Part shown: in pieces, positions 27,265 to 35,763 of the stretch
Numbering within the stretch: the first letter of the stretch is position 1
Layout: each line of letters begins with the position of its first letter
From: Scytonematopsis contorta HA4267-MV1
GTDB taxonomy: Bacteria > Cyanobacteriota > Cyanobacteriia > Cyanobacteriales > Nostocaceae
Direction of reading: 5' to 3'
Length of the DNA: 64,000 nt
Assembly (NCBI GenBank): GCA_019359035.1
Contig: JAHHIC010000076.1
Span: 24,678 to 88,677, forward strand
Notes under the pieces: model-generated
Told to the model about the DNA's origin: nothing
Databases searched by the model: none
The model's input: the letters and a program-made list of their open reading frames with translations, nothing else
Made by a program: the position numbers and the translations under genes

Positions 27265-27988
27265 CAGGGTTGTTGATTTGCGCTTGTAATGCTGCGAGCA
27301 TAGTTTCAACATATCTGTCAGGTGCAAGACGAATTCGGTCAATACTAATACGAGGAGCTTCTTGAGGAATCATTCTGCCTCTAAAAAGTTGCTTTTGATT
27401 TTTATACCACATCAAATCTGTTTTTCCTGCAACAGTTCCTTGTAACCCGACTCCTTCTTTCCCAGAAATTTTATCTACTGTCCAAGCCCAAGAATAGTTA
27501 GTTGCAACTAGTGGTTCCAGTGGATATTCACAATAAACGTATTCATTTCCTCGAATCTTTTTTAAAAGGATACATTCATAACTATTTATAACTCCTTGTG
27601 CTAACTTGCTAGTGATAATCTTTTCGTTCCAATGTTGGATAATAGCTGCACCCAACTCTTCTGGTAAAGAGCGTTCGGTTAGACCAGGAAAACCCAGTTG
27701 AGCAGCTTTTTTAACCACATCTGCTCTTTGAATTACGAAGAAAAATGTGTTTCCAGGAGTGAGATTATTGAATTGAAGCGATTTCAGTGACCAACCAGTT
27801 TGAGTAGTAAAATCAACAGCATCATAAAGAAGTTTACTACGCCCTAAAGCTGGGTCGGAGAGAGGAATATCTTTGACATAATGAAAAATTGCTTCCCAAG
27901 CATAATCTTCTATTGAGCCGATAACTGGAGACGCTACGGTAGCGATTATAGCTTTCCTCAACCTTTCAAATTCGTTAACCGTCAGCAC
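27233..27988 (-). CDS. Probable type II restriction endonuclease
   Basis: 251 residues, GTG start at 27988 inside the end of the XRE gene. A PD-(D/E)XK-like core can be traced in SKLLYDAVDFTTQTGWSLKS: Asp, then S-x-K in place of the usual (D/E)-x-K, which would be a variant active site if correct. The family was not recognised; the call rests on its tail-to-tail overlap with a C5 methyltransferase and head overlap with a small XRE gene, the standard layout of a controlled type II system. It should cut the site that the methyltransferase protects. Confidence 0.7.
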   Translation of the reverse strand: MLTVNEFERLRKAIIATVASPVIGSIEDYAWEAIFHYVKDIPLSDPALGRSKLLYDAVDFTTQTGWSLKSLQFNNLTPGNTFFFVIQRADVVKKAAQLGFPGLTERSLPEELGAAIIQHWNEKIITSKLAQGVINSYECILLKKIRGNEYVYCEYPLEPLVATNYSWAWTVDKISGKEGVGLQGTVAGKTDLMWYKNQKQLFRGRMIPQEAPRISIDRIRLAPDRYVETMLAALQAQINNPVIDDNPELNS

Positions 27989-28217
27989 TTAGAGACTCCT
28001 CCACGGCTCGCAAAAACTCGCTCATTTTTATACTCAAAGCACTAGTGATATGACTGAGAACTCTGACCGATGGGCTTTTCAGACCTCGTTCCAGTTGGCT
28101 GATATAAGTTCTGTGCAGACCAGTCATTTCTGCCAAATACTCTTGAGACCAGCCTTTTTCTGTACGACGACGCTGTATTTCTAGCCCTAGAATTTTGTCT
28201 AATTTACTAGGCTGCAT
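27975..28217 (-). CDS. XRE-family regulator, likely RM controller protein
   Basis: 80 residues with a Cro/C1 helix-turn-helix: LGLEIQRRRTEKGWSQEYLA, MTGLHRTYISQLERGLKSP. Its last four codons overlap the nuclease start, so the two are translated together. Small XRE proteins in front of restriction genes usually delay nuclease expression until the DNA is methylated (C proteins). C boxes were looked for upstream of 28217 but no clear pair was seen. Confidence 0.88.
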   Translation of the reverse strand: MQPSKLDKILGLEIQRRRTEKGWSQEYLAEMTGLHRTYISQLERGLKSPSVRVLSHITSALSIKMSEFLRAVEESLSADG

Positions 28218-28296
28218 AAATTAAAAAATTAATGCTTTGAATACAAAAGTGCTACAGACTAAAGTATTCATGATGGCAAACACTTTTGACGATTAG

Positions 28297-28454
28297 GTAG
28301 TGCGAGCATCTTGCTCGCTTTTAACGAATGCTTTTAACGAATGCTTTTGACGAATGCTTTTGACGAATGCTTTTGACGAATGCTTTTGACGAATGCTTTT
28401 GACGAATGCTTTTGACGAATGCTTTTACGAATGCTTTTAACGACTAGTGTAGTG
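28297..28454. repeat. GTAGTGC head with nine 13-bp tandem units
   Basis: Head GTAGTGCGAGCATCTTGCTC (hairpin with compensatory G-to-A/C-to-T change relative to the other copies), then nine ACGAATGCTTTTG-type units at 28324-28439 and a closing TAGTGTAGTG. Same architecture as 13801 and 21934 with an unrelated unit. Confidence 0.9.
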
Positions 28455-28589
28455 TTCCAGCACGCTATTGAGTCAATCAAAACTTGCCCACACTGTTATT
28501 TTATGATGTTTGGAAGGATGTTTGGAATTTTGAATGGCAACTAAAAAACCCAAAGACAGAAAATTTCTTTGTTACGGTAGGCTATTTTA

Positions 28590-28846
28590 AAATCCTGAGC
28601 TACACTGAAAAAAATCTGCAATTCGAGGACAGTTAATTCCATCCTCGATAGCAGAGGAACGCTATGTGTAAAGTACCATGATATTTCAGGGAGTTGCGTC
28701 CGCAATTATCCTGAAATATAAAACAATCGTAAAAAGGGTAATCAGTAGTTATACAGTAGGAATCATCCTCAAAGCTTGAAAATTCAGGTCATCCCTGAAT
28801 CCTAGGTATCACTGATTAAACTTAATTATCACAAGGTATCTAACCC
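28590..28846. ncRNA. Structured repeat element, copy A
   Basis: About 257 bp. Stem 1 CGAGGA/TCCTCG (28624-28647); stem 2 ATAGC-agaggaac-GCTAT (28648-28665); a GTAAAGTACC box; stem 3 ATATTTCAGG/CCTGAAATAT (28681-28719), with an inner TTGC-GTCC-GCAA hairpin; then CAGTAGTTATACAGT and a tail hairpin ATTCAGG/CCTGAAT followed by TTATCACAAGGTATC. No coding frame fits the conservation. Strand of transcription is uncertain. Confidence 0.65.
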
Positions 28847-29030
28847 CTCTGTTCAGAACTATTCTGGTTTTGCTCAGAAACAATAAGTGGATTGAGTAGC
28901 TCCACTCAACCCAATATTTATATGTTATGTGTGGTAATTTGTTGGGTTTCCCAAAGCCTGAACCCAACCTACAAGTAAAAATTTTTGACAAAAAGTAGCA
29001 AATATTACAGAAAGCAACCACGATTACACA

Positions 29031-29281
29031 ATATTGAGCTACACTGAAAAAAATCCGCTAAGAGGGTAGTTAATCCACCCTCAATAGCAGAGGAACGCTA
29101 TATGTAAAGTACCATGATATTTCTCTTAAGTGCGTCCGCAATTGTTCTGAAATATAAAACAATTATGAAAAGGGTATCAGTGGTTATACTGTGTCAATAA
29201 GCTTACAAAGCCCAGAAATCAGGCTAAACCTGAATTGCGTGTATTGCTGAGAGTACCTAATTATCACAAGGTATCAAACCC
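29031..29281. ncRNA. Structured repeat element, copy B
   Basis: Same order as copy A. Stem 1 is GAGGGT/ACCCTC here (29062-29082), a paired change relative to copy A; stem 2 is unchanged; stem 3 is shorter, ATATTTC/GAAATAT (29117-29155), around TGC-GTCC-GCA; then CAGTGGTTATACTG and the same TTATCACAAGGTATC tail. Confidence 0.65.
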
Positions 29282-29360
29282 ATTATCGCTGAAAAATGCT
29301 TGCTCATAGGAAACAGTTCCCACATGAGTAGGAAATATCACAAAAAGTAACGACGATTCG

Positions 29361-29540
29361 ATAATCCTAAGCTAAACTGAAAAAAATCCGCTAAGAGGGT
29401 AGTTAATCCACCCTCAGTAGCAGAGGAACGCTATGTGTAAAGTACCATTATATTTCTCTTAATTGCGTCCGCAATTATCCTGAAATATAAAACAATTCTA
29501 AAAAAGCTTACCAGTGGTTATACTGTGGAGAATCTAACCC
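29361..29540. ncRNA. Structured repeat element, copy C (short tail)
   Basis: Stem 1 GAGGGT/ACCCTC (29395-29415), stem 2 GTAGC/GCTAT (G-U compatible), stem 3 ATATTTC/GAAATAT, then CAGTGGTTATACTG and a direct jump to the final ATCTAACCC; the tail hairpin is missing. A GTAGAGACG repeat begins two bases later. Confidence 0.65.
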
Positions 29541-29541
29541 T

Positions 29542-29682
29542 TGTAGAGACGGTAGATTTAAGGAGATGTAACGTCTAAAGAAACGTTATATGTAAAGAGA
29601 CGTAACATATGTTAAAGAGGCGTAACATATGTTAAAGAGACGTAACATATGTTAAAGAGACGTAACATGTTACGTCTCTACA
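29542..29682. repeat. GTAGAGACG palindrome filled with 20-bp tandem units
   Basis: Outer arms TGTAGAGACG (29542) and CGTCTCTACA (to 29682). Between them are four AAAGAGACGTAACATATGTT-type units of 20 bp, each carrying part of an arm. It separates copies C and D of the structured element. Confidence 0.88.
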
Positions 29683-29760
29683 TTATTTTGCGTATTCAAT
29701 TAAATGAAAATTCTTTTAAATAATACTCATGCAAAATATCCCCAAAAAAGAGGACGATTT

Positions 29761-29936
29761 CTTAATCCTGGGTTAAACTAAAAAAACTGCAATTCGAGTA
29801 CAGTTAATTCCGTCCTCAATAGCAGAGGAACGCTATGTGTAAAGTACCACGATATTTTTCGATTTTGCGTCCGCAATTATCCTGAAGTATTAAGTCTTTA
29901 TAAAAAACTGCCTCAGTGGTTATACAGTACTGAGAC
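29761..29936. ncRNA. Structured repeat element, copy D
   Basis: Stem 1 GAGTAC/GTCCTC with one mismatch (29796-29817), stem 2 ATAGC/GCTAT intact, the GTAAAGTACC box, stem 3 reduced to ATATTT/AAGTAT (one G-U) around TTGC-GTCC-GCAA, and a stronger terminal hairpin CTCAGT ... ACTGAG (29912-29934). Confidence 0.6.
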
Positions 29937-29945
29937 TAGAAAAAT

Positions 29946-30047
29946 GCTAGAGGGGTGATAAATCCCACCCTCAATAGCAGAGGAACGCTAAAAAGTAAGG
30001 TATCACAATTTTTCAGAAGGATGCGTCAGCATTTTTTCTGAAAAATT
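29946..30047. ncRNA. Structured repeat element, copy E (minimal)
   Basis: Only three stems: GAGGG..CCCTC (29950-29972), ATAGC-agaggaac-GCTA, and a third stem whose sequence differs from the other copies but pairs perfectly over 12 bp, AATTTTTCAGAA/TTCTGAAAAATT (30007-30047), around TGC-GTCA-GCA. The changed yet fully paired stem is the best evidence that structure is selected. Confidence 0.6.
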
Positions 30048-30095
30048 CTAATAAATATTTATTATCAATTAGTGTTTGTGCGGTATTGGTGACCG

Positions 30096-30126
30096 TCAAC
30101 AGTCAACAGTCAACAGTCAACAGTCA
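30096..30126. repeat. CAACAGT heptanucleotide STRR
   Basis: GTCAACA heptamer repeated four times just behind the stop codon of the S1-domain gene. Confidence 0.9.
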
Positions 30127-30132
30127 CCAACT

Positions 30133-31035
30133 TTACTCTTCAAGTTTTTTCCTATTTTTTTCAGCACGTGCTTCGGCTGATTCCATAATATCAGTCATGT
30201 TTTCCAGTATTTCCCCTGGGAAATTTTCCAATACCTTAGTCGAAAGTGCTACTCTACCTTTACCTTCATCCACATCTAAAATCACAGCTTTAATCGATTG
30301 TCCAACTTGAAATACTTTTTCCAGATTATCGATAAATTTCTGAGTTACCTGTTTGATATGAAGTAAGGCTCCTGTGCCATTTAAATCAACAAATACACCA
30401 AAAGGTTTTATACCTGTTATTTTTCCGGACACCAATTGACCAACTTGTAATTCACTCAAATTCGCTGAACGAGTTGCTAAACGTTGCGAAAGAATAAGTT
30501 TTTTGTTGTTTAGATCCACTTCTAAAAAGCCAACAGTAAGGACTTTACCTTTTAGTGCTTCTAAATTATCTCGCTCCACCAAGTGCGATCGCGGAATAAA
30601 ACCACGCACACCCTGAACATCGACGGTGACACCACCCTTATTTAGTCCTGTGACCCAAACGTCAACACTTTTGGAATTTTCGCTCATTTCAGCCAATTTA
30701 TCCCAAATATGACGAATTTCTAATTGTCGTCGCGACAAGGTGACTTGACCTTCGGCATCCATATCCCGAATAATCAAAAATTCTAGTCGCTCGTTGAGGG
30801 GTAATACCTCTTCTAAATCTGTCACTGTTCTCAAAGAAGCCTCTTCACGGGGGATAAAAGCAGAGGACTTACCACCAATATCAACATATGCCCCATCGTG
30901 GTCAATCTGGAAAACTTTACCATGTACTACCTGTCCTTTTTGAAACTGGTAGTCGTGTGTTTCCAGGGCTTTAGCGAAATCGTCCATAGTAAAGGACGCA
31001 TCGGCTTTTTGAGAAACTTTACTTTCCGAATTCAT
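30133..31035 (-). CDS. S1-domain RNA-binding protein (Rps1-like)
   Basis: 300 residues with three S1 OB-fold repeats: GQVVHGKVFQIDHDGAYVDIG, then VTGLNKGGVTVDVQGVRGFIP, and GQLVSGKITGIKPFGVFVDL. Cyanobacteria carry a longer three-repeat ribosomal S1 and shorter paralogues; length and sequence fit an Rps1b-type paralogue that binds mRNA leaders on the ribosome. A HIP1 site lies at 30585. It converges on the structured-element array. Confidence 0.85.
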   Translation of the reverse strand: MNSESKVSQKADASFTMDDFAKALETHDYQFQKGQVVHGKVFQIDHDGAYVDIGGKSSAFIPREEASLRTVTDLEEVLPLNERLEFLIIRDMDAEGQVTLSRRQLEIRHIWDKLAEMSENSKSVDVWVTGLNKGGVTVDVQGVRGFIPRSHLVERDNLEALKGKVLTVGFLEVDLNNKKLILSQRLATRSANLSELQVGQLVSGKITGIKPFGVFVDLNGTGALLHIKQVTQKFIDNLEKVFQVGQSIKAVILDVDEGKGRVALSTKVLENFPGEILENMTDIMESAEARAEKNRKKLEE

Positions 31036-31055
31036 GACTAATGAAGATAAATTGT

Positions 31056-31262
31056 TAATCGGTAATTGCTAATTGGGAATTGGGAATTGGGAATTGGGAA
31101 TTAGGAATTGGGAATTGGTAATTGGGAATTGGGAATTGGGAATTGGTAATTGGTAATTGGTAATTGGTAATTGGTAATTGCTCACAATACGCTAAACAAT
31201 GTTCGCAGGTATTACCAATTCCCCATTCCCTACTCCCTACTCCCCACTCCCCACTCCCCATT
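31056..31262. repeat. ATTGGGA/ATTGGTA and ACTCCCC STRRs
   Basis: Some 17 heptamers of ATTGGGA and ATTGGTA type (31065-31180), then a tract of ACTCCCC/ATTCCCC units reaching the stop codon of the next gene. Both recur at 48541-48718. Confidence 0.93.
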
Positions 31263-32019
31263 AGCTATTATCACCACTGAGTTGTTGTGTAAACAGTTGT
31301 TTCACTTTCTCCCAAGCATCGGCAGCGGCTACTGGATTATAGCTTGCGCGATGGTCGCAAAAAAATCCGTGGTCAGCTCCATCGTAGCGAAACACATGAT
31401 GAGAAATTTTGTATTTTTCTAACTCTGATTCAATAGTATCAACCTGTTCAAGGGGAATACTGGCATCTTCCATACCAAAAAATACTGCTATTGTACCTTT
31501 TATTTCACGAGTCCGATTAATTGTTGGTTCTCCGGAGCCAGGTGTGGCGGTTGTGATGCGTGCGCCGTAGAATGAAGCAGTAGCTTTTATATCTGGTAGG
31601 GTAGCAGCTAAATAGGCTACGTGTCCGCCAAAGCAAAATCCGATACAAGCAACACTATTATGCTTGACATACGACAGTGTTTTCAGGTAATTAATTGTTG
31701 TTTGAATATCAGCGAGTAGCTCCGATGCCTTTGTCTGCCCCCAAGCATATTTTTTACCGACTTCTACATCAAGAGGGGTATAACCAGTTTCAAAACCAGG
31801 TGCAATACGTTGGAATAGAGCCGGAGCAATAGCCACGTAACCTTCACGGGCTATGCGTTCGGTCACTTCTCGGATGTGACTGTTAACGCCAAAAATCTCT
31901 TGTAATACCACCACTCCTGGGTAAGAACCAGGTGCTGAAGGCTTTGCGATGTAGGCAGCTATTTGCAGTTCGCCCTGCGTCATGTTAACACTTGTGGTAT
32001 CTATTGCTCTGTCTGTCAT
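31261..32019 (-). CDS. Dienelactone hydrolase family protein
   Basis: 252 residues of alpha/beta hydrolase. Nucleophile motif GFCFGG (Cys, as in dienelactone hydrolase), Asp in FFGMEDASIP and His in YDGADHGFFCD complete the triad. An early VVVLQEIFGVNSHIREV is typical. It probably cleaves a lactone or ester; carboxymethylenebutenolidase activity is the usual label but the true substrate in cyanobacteria is unknown. Confidence 0.92.
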   Translation of the reverse strand: MTDRAIDTTSVNMTQGELQIAAYIAKPSAPGSYPGVVVLQEIFGVNSHIREVTERIAREGYVAIAPALFQRIAPGFETGYTPLDVEVGKKYAWGQTKASELLADIQTTINYLKTLSYVKHNSVACIGFCFGGHVAYLAATLPDIKATASFYGARITTATPGSGEPTINRTREIKGTIAVFFGMEDASIPLEQVDTIESELEKYKISHHVFRYDGADHGFFCDHRASYNPVAAADAWEKVKQLFTQQLSGDNS

Positions 32020-32326
32020 AATTATTTTTACGAGTATCCCGTGATGTAAAGTTATGGATGTGCAACAAATATTTCCATCTGGTTTCTCATTAAATTATCA
32101 ATTACTGCAATTTTACACACTATAAAATCCCACCTTTAAATTATCAATGTACGCGCCATGTAGCGGATACAGCCCATCATTCGTAATTACTTATTCGTGA
32201 TTCGTAATTTCCAGGGGCTTGATTCCCGAACTCTTGCAAAAAGTTTTGTGCCGGGGTAAAAGCCCTCAGAGCAAAACATAATTACGAATAAAAAATTACG
32301 AATTACTTTAAGAGGTGCTTTCGGTG
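32020..32326. other. Divergent promoter region with ATTCGTAATT inverted repeat
   Basis: Arms ATTCGTAATTAC-TTATTCGTGATTCG (32179-32210) and AATTACGAATAAAAAATTACG (32278-32306) enclose a GC-rich core with GGGGCTTG and GCCCTCAG. Resembles a small non-autonomous repeat; it ends about 20 bp before the regulator start. Confidence 0.6.
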
Positions 32327-33313
32327 ATGATTCAATTCCGTATTCAACCAGACAGTGAAATCCCAGCTTCTGCCCAGCTATTTAATCAAATTCGTTTTGC
32401 CATTGCTTCCCGGCAATATCCACCTGGTTACAAATTACCTTCAACCAGAGCGCTAGCGATGCAAACTGGGTTACATCGAAATACCATAAGTAAAGTTTAT
32501 CGACAACTGGAAGAAGATGGACTAGTAGAAAGTCTTGCTGGTTCTGGTATTTACGTTCGTGCTCAAGGTCATGAAGGTGGTAGTAAATTACGCTCCCCAA
32601 TTCTTGGGCAATATCCTCAAGCATATAAGCTTGTTCAGAAAGCCCTCGATGACTTACTTGGAGAAGGCTGTAGCCTAAATCAAGCACGTGAAATATTTTT
32701 AGCTGAAATTGACTGGCGTTTACGTTGTAGTGCCCAAGTTTTAGTAGCAGTACCAGAACAAGATAAAGGTGCTGGGGAGCTGATTGTTGATGAATTAGAA
32801 CAAGCGCTACAAATACCAATCCAGTTGGTAAAAACAGAAGATTTATCTGCCGCGCTAGATAAAACCTCCTCTGCTACCGTTGTTACAAGCAGATATTTCA
32901 TCGGAGAAGTAGAAGCAATTGCAGCCCCCAAAGCAGTACGAGTGATTCCCTTGGATATCCACGACTACGCCAAAGAAATGAACTTGGTCAAAAATCTAGC
33001 AAAAGAAAGCTGTATCGGTATAGTTAGCCTTAGCTCCGGTATTCTGCGAGCAACAGAAGTTATCCTCCACGGTATAAGGGGGGATGAACTGTTAGTAATG
33101 ACCGCTCAACCAAAAGACCCCTATAAACTACACGCTTTAGTCAAGCGAGCGCAGATGATATTTTCCACCGACCTAAAAAGTTTTAATGCCGTACAAGACG
33201 CGATAGAACTTGTGACTGACGATATTATTCGTCCTCCTAAACTAGTTCGCTGCGACAATTATATCGGTGATAAATCAATTAATTTGCTCAAACGAGAATT
33301 GGGTTTAGGCTGA
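32327..33313 (+). CDS. GntR-type transcription regulator
   Basis: 328 residues. The N-terminal winged helix (AQLFNQIRFAIASRQYPPG, KLPSTRALAMQTGLHRNTIS, GLVESLAGSGIYV) is of the GntR/YtrA-MocR kind. The C-terminal 240 residues are not an aminotransferase; they look like an alpha/beta sensor domain typical of cyanobacterial GntR proteins. ATG 32327 with AAGAGG upstream is preferred over GTG 32315. Ligand unknown; it is divergent from the dienelactone hydrolase gene. Confidence 0.85.
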   Translation: MIQFRIQPDSEIPASAQLFNQIRFAIASRQYPPGYKLPSTRALAMQTGLHRNTISKVYRQLEEDGLVESLAGSGIYVRAQGHEGGSKLRSPILGQYPQAYKLVQKALDDLLGEGCSLNQAREIFLAEIDWRLRCSAQVLVAVPEQDKGAGELIVDELEQALQIPIQLVKTEDLSAALDKTSSATVVTSRYFIGEVEAIAAPKAVRVIPLDIHDYAKEMNLVKNLAKESCIGIVSLSSGILRATEVILHGIRGDELLVMTAQPKDPYKLHALVKRAQMIFSTDLKSFNAVQDAIELVTDDIIRPPKLVRCDNYIGDKSINLLKRELGLG

Positions 33314-33348
33314 ATAAATTATGAATTATCAATTTTGAATACTCAAAA

Positions 33349-34251
33349 CTAACTCAAAAAATTCTCTACTGTTTTCAGGTAAGTTGCTGCATCTTCTAAC
33401 ATCGGAAAATGACCTGTATCAGGAATTACTACAAACTCTAATATTTCGTTAAGCCCTGCTGCAAGACGTCCCATTTCAGCGGGTATAATTTTGTCATATT
33501 CTCCAGAAATTAACAATGTAGAAACTGTTAAATTAGCAAAAGCTTGCGGCATTACTTCTGCTTGAATTTTACTAACAGAAGTAAAAATCGTACCTAAAGC
33601 CGCTTCATAATCAGCTTGGACAAAATCCTCTAAAAAAGCTACCCGTTCTTGTTTTGCTATAGAGCGATGCAAAAACCGTGCCATAAACATTCTGTCAACC
33701 AGAGGTATTTTTACTAACCAAGTAGGACGAAACTTAACAACATAACCTCCAAATTTATGAAAGGCTACAAAAGCTTTTTCGTCGTATTCAAAAATACCCG
33801 TACAACTCAAAATAGCTTTTTCTACCCATTGCGGGTACAAATTGATGAACAAAGCACCAACCGAAGAACCCATCGAATGAGCATGAACATACACGTGCTG
33901 TATTTCCAAATTTTCTAACAACACAGCTAAATCGCGAGCATATTCTTCAAGTTCGTAATTTAATTCCTCAATCGCTTCGTTTACTTTTTCAAAGGAATCA
34001 GACGAATCAGACTTTGCTAGCATTTCGCTCGCTTGAGCCAAAGTAGGTCTACCACGAGAACGTCCAAATCCTCGCAAATCATAAAGTAAACAATCAAATC
34101 TGTCTGATAACGAATCAGCAATACCTCTCCAATACCGGAACGAACCAGCCCAACCATGAATAAAAACCATCACAGGCTTGGAATTTGGCTGTGACGATTT
34201 CTTCATCCACTCGTAATAATGTTCAACACCGCGAACACTAATGTATGGCAT
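33349..34251 (-). CDS. Alpha/beta hydrolase
   Basis: 300 residues. Oxyanion loop FIHGWAGSFRYW, LLYDLRGFGRSRG, nucleophile elbow HAHSMGSSVG (Ser), Asp in ISGEYDKIIP and His in PDTGHFPMLE: complete catalytic triad. Substrate unknown. Monocistronic, followed upstream by repeats and then clpX. Confidence 0.9.
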   Translation of the reverse strand: MPYISVRGVEHYYEWMKKSSQPNSKPVMVFIHGWAGSFRYWRGIADSLSDRFDCLLYDLRGFGRSRGRPTLAQASEMLAKSDSSDSFEKVNEAIEELNYELEEYARDLAVLLENLEIQHVYVHAHSMGSSVGALFINLYPQWVEKAILSCTGIFEYDEKAFVAFHKFGGYVVKFRPTWLVKIPLVDRMFMARFLHRSIAKQERVAFLEDFVQADYEAALGTIFTSVSKIQAEVMPQAFANLTVSTLLISGEYDKIIPAEMGRLAAGLNEILEFVVIPDTGHFPMLEDAATYLKTVENFLS

Positions 34252-34273
34252 TTTGAATTTCTAATTACTGGTA

Positions 34274-34402
34274 GAGACGCGATTTATCGCGTCTCAGTTA
34301 TCACGTGTAATTTTATAATTGACAATTGCTGGAAAGACGCGATTTATTGATGAGAAAGACGCGATTTATTGATGAGAAAGACGCGATTTATCGCGTCTCT
34401 AC
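34274..34402. repeat. GAGACGCGAT palindrome and its tandem-expanded second copy
   Basis: A simple 22-bp palindrome at 34274-34295, then at 34331-34402 a copy whose left arm (AAAGACGCGATTTATTGATG) is repeated in tandem with a 22-bp period before the final full hairpin. Placed behind clpX, it may serve as a transcript end. Confidence 0.85.
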
Positions 34403-34410
34403 ATGTTTTG

Positions 34411-35754
34411 TTAGGCTGATTCGGGTTTGGGTAAGGAAGACGGATGTATAATCAGTTCTGCTGTCGAACGTTTTTCAACCATTTCTTTGGTTATTGTACA
34501 TCTGGTTAAATCCTTACGGGAAGGCAACTCGTACATTACGTCCAACATTAACTCTTCTACAATACCTCGTAGTGCCCTTGCTCCTGTTTTTCGACGGTAC
34601 GCTTCCTGTGCAATTGCTCGCAAAGCATCGGGTTTAAATTCTAATTGGACGCTATCCATCTTCAACAGTTTTTGGTATTGCTTAACCAAAGCACTGCGTG
34701 GTTGAGTCAGAATTCCCATTAAAGCTTCTTCATCCAATGGGTCAACTACAGCCATAACAGGCACACGACCAATGAATTCTGGAATCATACCAAACTTAAC
34801 TAGGTCTCCAGGTTCCATCATCTGGAGAGTATCTGCTACTCGCTTCTCCTTCGTCTGACCTTCCCCTGGTTGCAAAAAGCCTATTGACTTTTTACCCCTT
34901 CTCTGCTCAACAATTTTTTCCAATCCGACAAAAGCACCGCCACAGATAAACATGATGTTGCTGGTGTCAATTTGGATACAATCTTGGTAGGGGTGCTTAC
35001 GTCCTCCTTGGGGTGGAACGTTGGCAACAGTCCCTTCCAACATTTTCAACAATGCTTGTTGGACACCCTCACCAGAAACATCTCGTGTAATTGAGGGGTT
35101 TTCGCTCTTGCGGGCAATTTTATCAATTTCGTCAATATAGATAATTCCTCGCTGTGCCTCTTCTACATCCAAATCAGCCACCTGCAAGAGACGTAACAAG
35201 ATGTTTTCTACATCTTCACCTACGTATCCTGCCTCTGTTAGCGTAGTCGCATCGGCAACAGCGAAAGGAACATCAAGAATTTTTGCCAAGGTTTGTGCTA
35301 GGAGGGTTTTTCCACAACCTGTTGGACCAATAAGTAAAATATTTGACTTTTGCAGTTCAACGCCGTCATCTCCCCCACCTTTCCCGTTATTCTTAGATTG
35401 CAATATAGCCAACCGCTTATAGTGGTTGTAAACAGCAACTGAAAGAACTTTCTTCGCTTCGTCTTGCCCAATAACGTGCTCGTCGAGATATTTTTTCATC
35501 TCACGAGGTTTGGGAATTTGACTAATAGAAAGGTGATTAGAACGAGCGCGACGTTTTTGAGGCTGTTCAGACCTTGGCACAGGAGTAGAAGCTGCTGCAC
35601 CATTGGTGTCGAGTAACTCCTCATCTAGTATTTCATTGCACAAGTCAACACATTCATCGCAGATGTAAACCCCAGGACCAGCGATTAGCTTTCGCACTTG
35701 TTCTTGAGACTTGCCACAAAACGAACATTTTAAATGGGAGTCGTACTTAGACAT
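34411..35754 (-). CDS. clpX: ClpX unfoldase ATPase
   Basis: 447 residues. N-terminal zinc-binding domain CSFCGK ... [10 protein letters not shown] (four Cys), AAA+ core with Walker [13 protein letters not shown], Walker [10 protein letters not shown], pore loop YVGEDVE, sensor R in [11 protein letters not shown], and an RKTGARAL C-domain. It unfolds substrates and feeds them to ClpP, whose gene is 9 bp upstream in the same operon. Confidence 0.98.
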   Translation of the reverse strand: MSKYDSHLKCSFCGKSQEQVRKLIAGPGVYICDECVDLCNEILDEELLDTNGAAASTPVPRSEQPQKRRARSNHLSISQIPKPREMKKYLDEHVIGQDEAKKVLSVAVYNHYKRLAILQSKNNGKGGGDDGVELQKSNILLIGPTGCGKTLLAQTLAKILDVPFAVADATTLTEAGYVGEDVENILLRLLQVADLDVEEAQRGIIYIDEIDKIARKSENPSITRDVSGEGVQQALLKMLEGTVANVPPQGGRKHPYQDCIQIDTSNIMFICGGAFVGLEKIVEQRRGKKSIGFLQPGEGQTKEKRVADTLQMMEPGDLVKFGMIPEFIGRVPVMAVVDPLDEEALMGILTQPRSALVKQYQKLLKMDSVQLEFKPDALRAIAQEAYRRKTGARALRGIVEELMLDVMYELPSRKDLTRCTITKEMVEKRSTAELIIHPSSLPKPESA

Positions 35755-35763
35755 ACCAGCCTC

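Larger units (their letters stand above)
28218..30132. other. 1.9-kb region without protein genes
   Basis: No convincing reading frame on either strand. From left to right: a hairpin-headed 13-bp tandem repeat (28297-28454), four long copies and one short copy of a structured element (28590-30047), two stem-loops between copies 1 and 2, a GTAGAGACG repeat with tandem filling between copies 3 and 4 (29542-29682), and a CAACAGT STRR (30096-30126). Confidence 0.8.

Noticed and set aside
28324..28439. CRISPR-like array
   Set aside because: Units of 13 bp are contiguous with no spacers; it is a plain tandem repeat, as is the 16-bp array at 21961-22040.
28809..29021. 70-residue minus-strand frame between structured copies A and B
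   Set aside because: Runs through two stem-loops and a repeat; no protein-like conservation and not kept between the other copies.
28590..30047. Integron attC sites
   Set aside because: The repeats lack the 7-bp GTTRRRY/RYYYAAC core sites and no gene cassettes lie between them; no integron integrase is present.
31055..31261. 68-residue minus-strand frame in STRRs
   Set aside because: Consists only of translated heptamers (PITNYQL units); the similar frame at 48446-48700 was dropped for the same reason.
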